DNA from: Methylotenera_A sp031381645
GTDB taxonomy: Bacteria; Pseudomonadota; Gammaproteobacteria; Burkholderiales; Methylophilaceae
Length of the DNA stretch: 31,172 nt
Direction of reading: 5' to 3'
NCBI GenBank assembly: GCA_031381645.1
Contig: JANMYB010000003.1
Location: 1-31,172 of the forward strand
The notes under the pieces are model-generated. The model did not search any database. It worked only from the letters and a program-made list of their open reading frames with translations, and was not told the origin of the DNA. Positions 30,588 to 31,172 of this stretch are shown piece after piece; position 1 is the stretch's first letter, and every line of letters starts with the position of its first letter. A program made the translations under genes and the position numbers.

Positions 30588-30995
30588 TTAATTGTCCTCA
30601 ATTAATACTATCGTGCCATCTTTAACGGACTGTAAATACTCTAACTTAAGCCGTATTGCTAAATCAACCTGCTTTTTATTTACTTTCTGAGTTTTTTTAA
30701 TTACTACAGAAGTGCAAATTACTAGCAAGTTGTCGTGTCCTTTGAAATAAAAAAGCCTAAGATCGCCTTTAATAAACTCGTAAATCTTTTCTTTTTTATC
30801 TACAAAATGTGAAAGTGAGTAGGGCAATTGATCAAGGCCATCAATACTCACTCTTTCCATTACATCAAACAGGCCTTCCGCACTTGCTTGGTATGCATCC
30901 TCAAGCTCTTGTAGAAAATCTGTAACCTTACATACTCTATTTTTAGACACGGCTGCAACACTGTATTTGTCAGAAAATATGATTGTAAGTTCCAA
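30588..30995 (-). CDS. HigB/Gp49-like (RelE superfamily) toxin
   Basis: The 135-residue protein matches Gp49/HigB-type toxins in its C-terminal half: IYEFIKGDLRLFYFKGHDN, then LLVICTSVVIKKTQKVNKKQ and AIRLKLEYLQ. Family members are ribosome-dependent mRNA endonucleases. The start is TTG at 30995, with AGG 8 nt upstream. It is first in the operon, the toxin-antitoxin-chaperone order also known for the mycobacterial HigB1-HigA1-SecB-like system. Upstream is a 20-bp palindrome. Confidence 0.82.
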   Translation of the reverse strand: MELTIIFSDKYSVAAVSKNRVCKVTDFLQELEDAYQASAEGLFDVMERVSIDGLDQLPYSLSHFVDKKEKIYEFIKGDLRLFYFKGHDNLLVICTSVVIKKTQKVNKKQVDLAIRLKLEYLQSVKDGTIVLIEDN

Positions 30996-31008
30996 AATGT
31001 TAACCTAT

Positions 31009-31028
31009 AAGTTGATTTTAATCAACTT
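31009..31028. promoter_or_regulatory. 20-bp palindromic operator candidate of the TAC operon
   Basis: AAGTTGATT-TT-AATCAACTT is a perfect 9-bp inverted repeat 14 bp upstream of the toxin start. It is the expected kind of site for the HTH antitoxin. A TTGACA (31030-31035) with TTAAAT 18 nt further lies next to it but points rightward. Confidence 0.6.
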
Positions 31029-31134
31029 TCTTGACAGTAATGTGACGAGAAAAGTTAAATTAGTCATTTAATTGTTGTATATTTAGGCAACATCTTAGCA
31101 GGTTGCTAATTACTATTCATACAGAAATTGAAAT

Positions 31135-31165
31135 AAAAAAGCCACACCCAAAGGTGTGGCTTTTA
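31135..31165. terminator. bidirectional terminator at the right edge
   Basis: GCCACACC (31141-31148) pairs with GGTGTGGC (31153-31160) around CAAA, with A run before and T run after. It probably ends a leftward gene beyond the window edge. Confidence 0.8.
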
Positions 31166-31172
31166 TTTGGTG

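Noticed and set aside
29200..31172. Prophage or integrative element carrying fic, pqqA copy 3 and the TAC operon
   Set aside because: No integrase, transposase, tRNA attachment site or phage gene is visible in the window.

Overview
The window looks like a chromosome segment of a betaproteobacterial methylotroph of the family Methylophilaceae (Methylotenera or a close relative). This is inferred from the housekeeping gene order (miaB-phoH, ybeY-corC, lnt-glyQ-glyS-gmhB-plsC), the moderately AT-rich composition, the FBP aldolase/FBPase pair, and above all three separate genes for the pyrroloquinoline quinone (PQQ) precursor peptide PqqA. PQQ is the cofactor of methanol dehydrogenases. No database search was possible; family names come from motifs read in the sequence.

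Layout. 1-34: the first codons of a leftward ilvE-like gene, divergent from a SCO1 copper chaperone lipoprotein gene (134-709). 704-7216: a tight leftward cluster lnt, glyQ, glyS, gmhB, plsC, ygjP, with stop/start overlaps at several junctions. 7385-8280: mscL (rightward, strong promoter, long bidirectional terminator) and a small periplasmic protein gene. 8355-9769: corC and ybeY, leftward. 9829-12376: a DUF1905 gene and fbp rightward, fba leftward. 12490-14762: phoH and miaB, leftward. 14850-17585: cysG and a response regulator/diguanylate cyclase gene, rightward. 17586-19643: an EnvZ/OmpR-type pair, leftward, with OmpR-box-like repeats upstream. 19905-23852: EF-hand proteins, a DUF482 acyltransferase-like protein, a short-chain dehydrogenase, an unrecognised protein and an adhesin-E-like protein.

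23.9-29.7 kb is the most unusual part. Three 72-bp pqqA genes encode the identical 23-residue PqqA peptide. Each lies in its own unit: a conserved leader of about 120 bp, pqqA, then a terminator. No pqqB, C, D or E lies nearby. Copies 1 and 2 are direct repeats (188 of 194 bases identical) that bracket a MORN-repeat protein gene, a DUF2256 zinc-ribbon gene and a bacterial iron-sulfur (6-4) photolyase gene. Copy 3 is more diverged upstream. All three leaders contain a 10-codon reading frame that begins about where transcription should start and ends at the pqqA ribosome binding site. PepSY and SWIB protein genes and a Fic AMP-transferase gene lie between copies 2 and 3.

The right end (29749-30995) is a leftward toxin - HTH antitoxin - SecB-like chaperone operon, a tripartite toxin-antitoxin-chaperone (TAC) system, with a 20-bp palindrome upstream. 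A dispersed imperfect palindrome of about 37 bp occurs five times in the window, once inside the ygjP coding region. I saw no rRNA, tRNA, CRISPR array, transposase or prophage structural gene.
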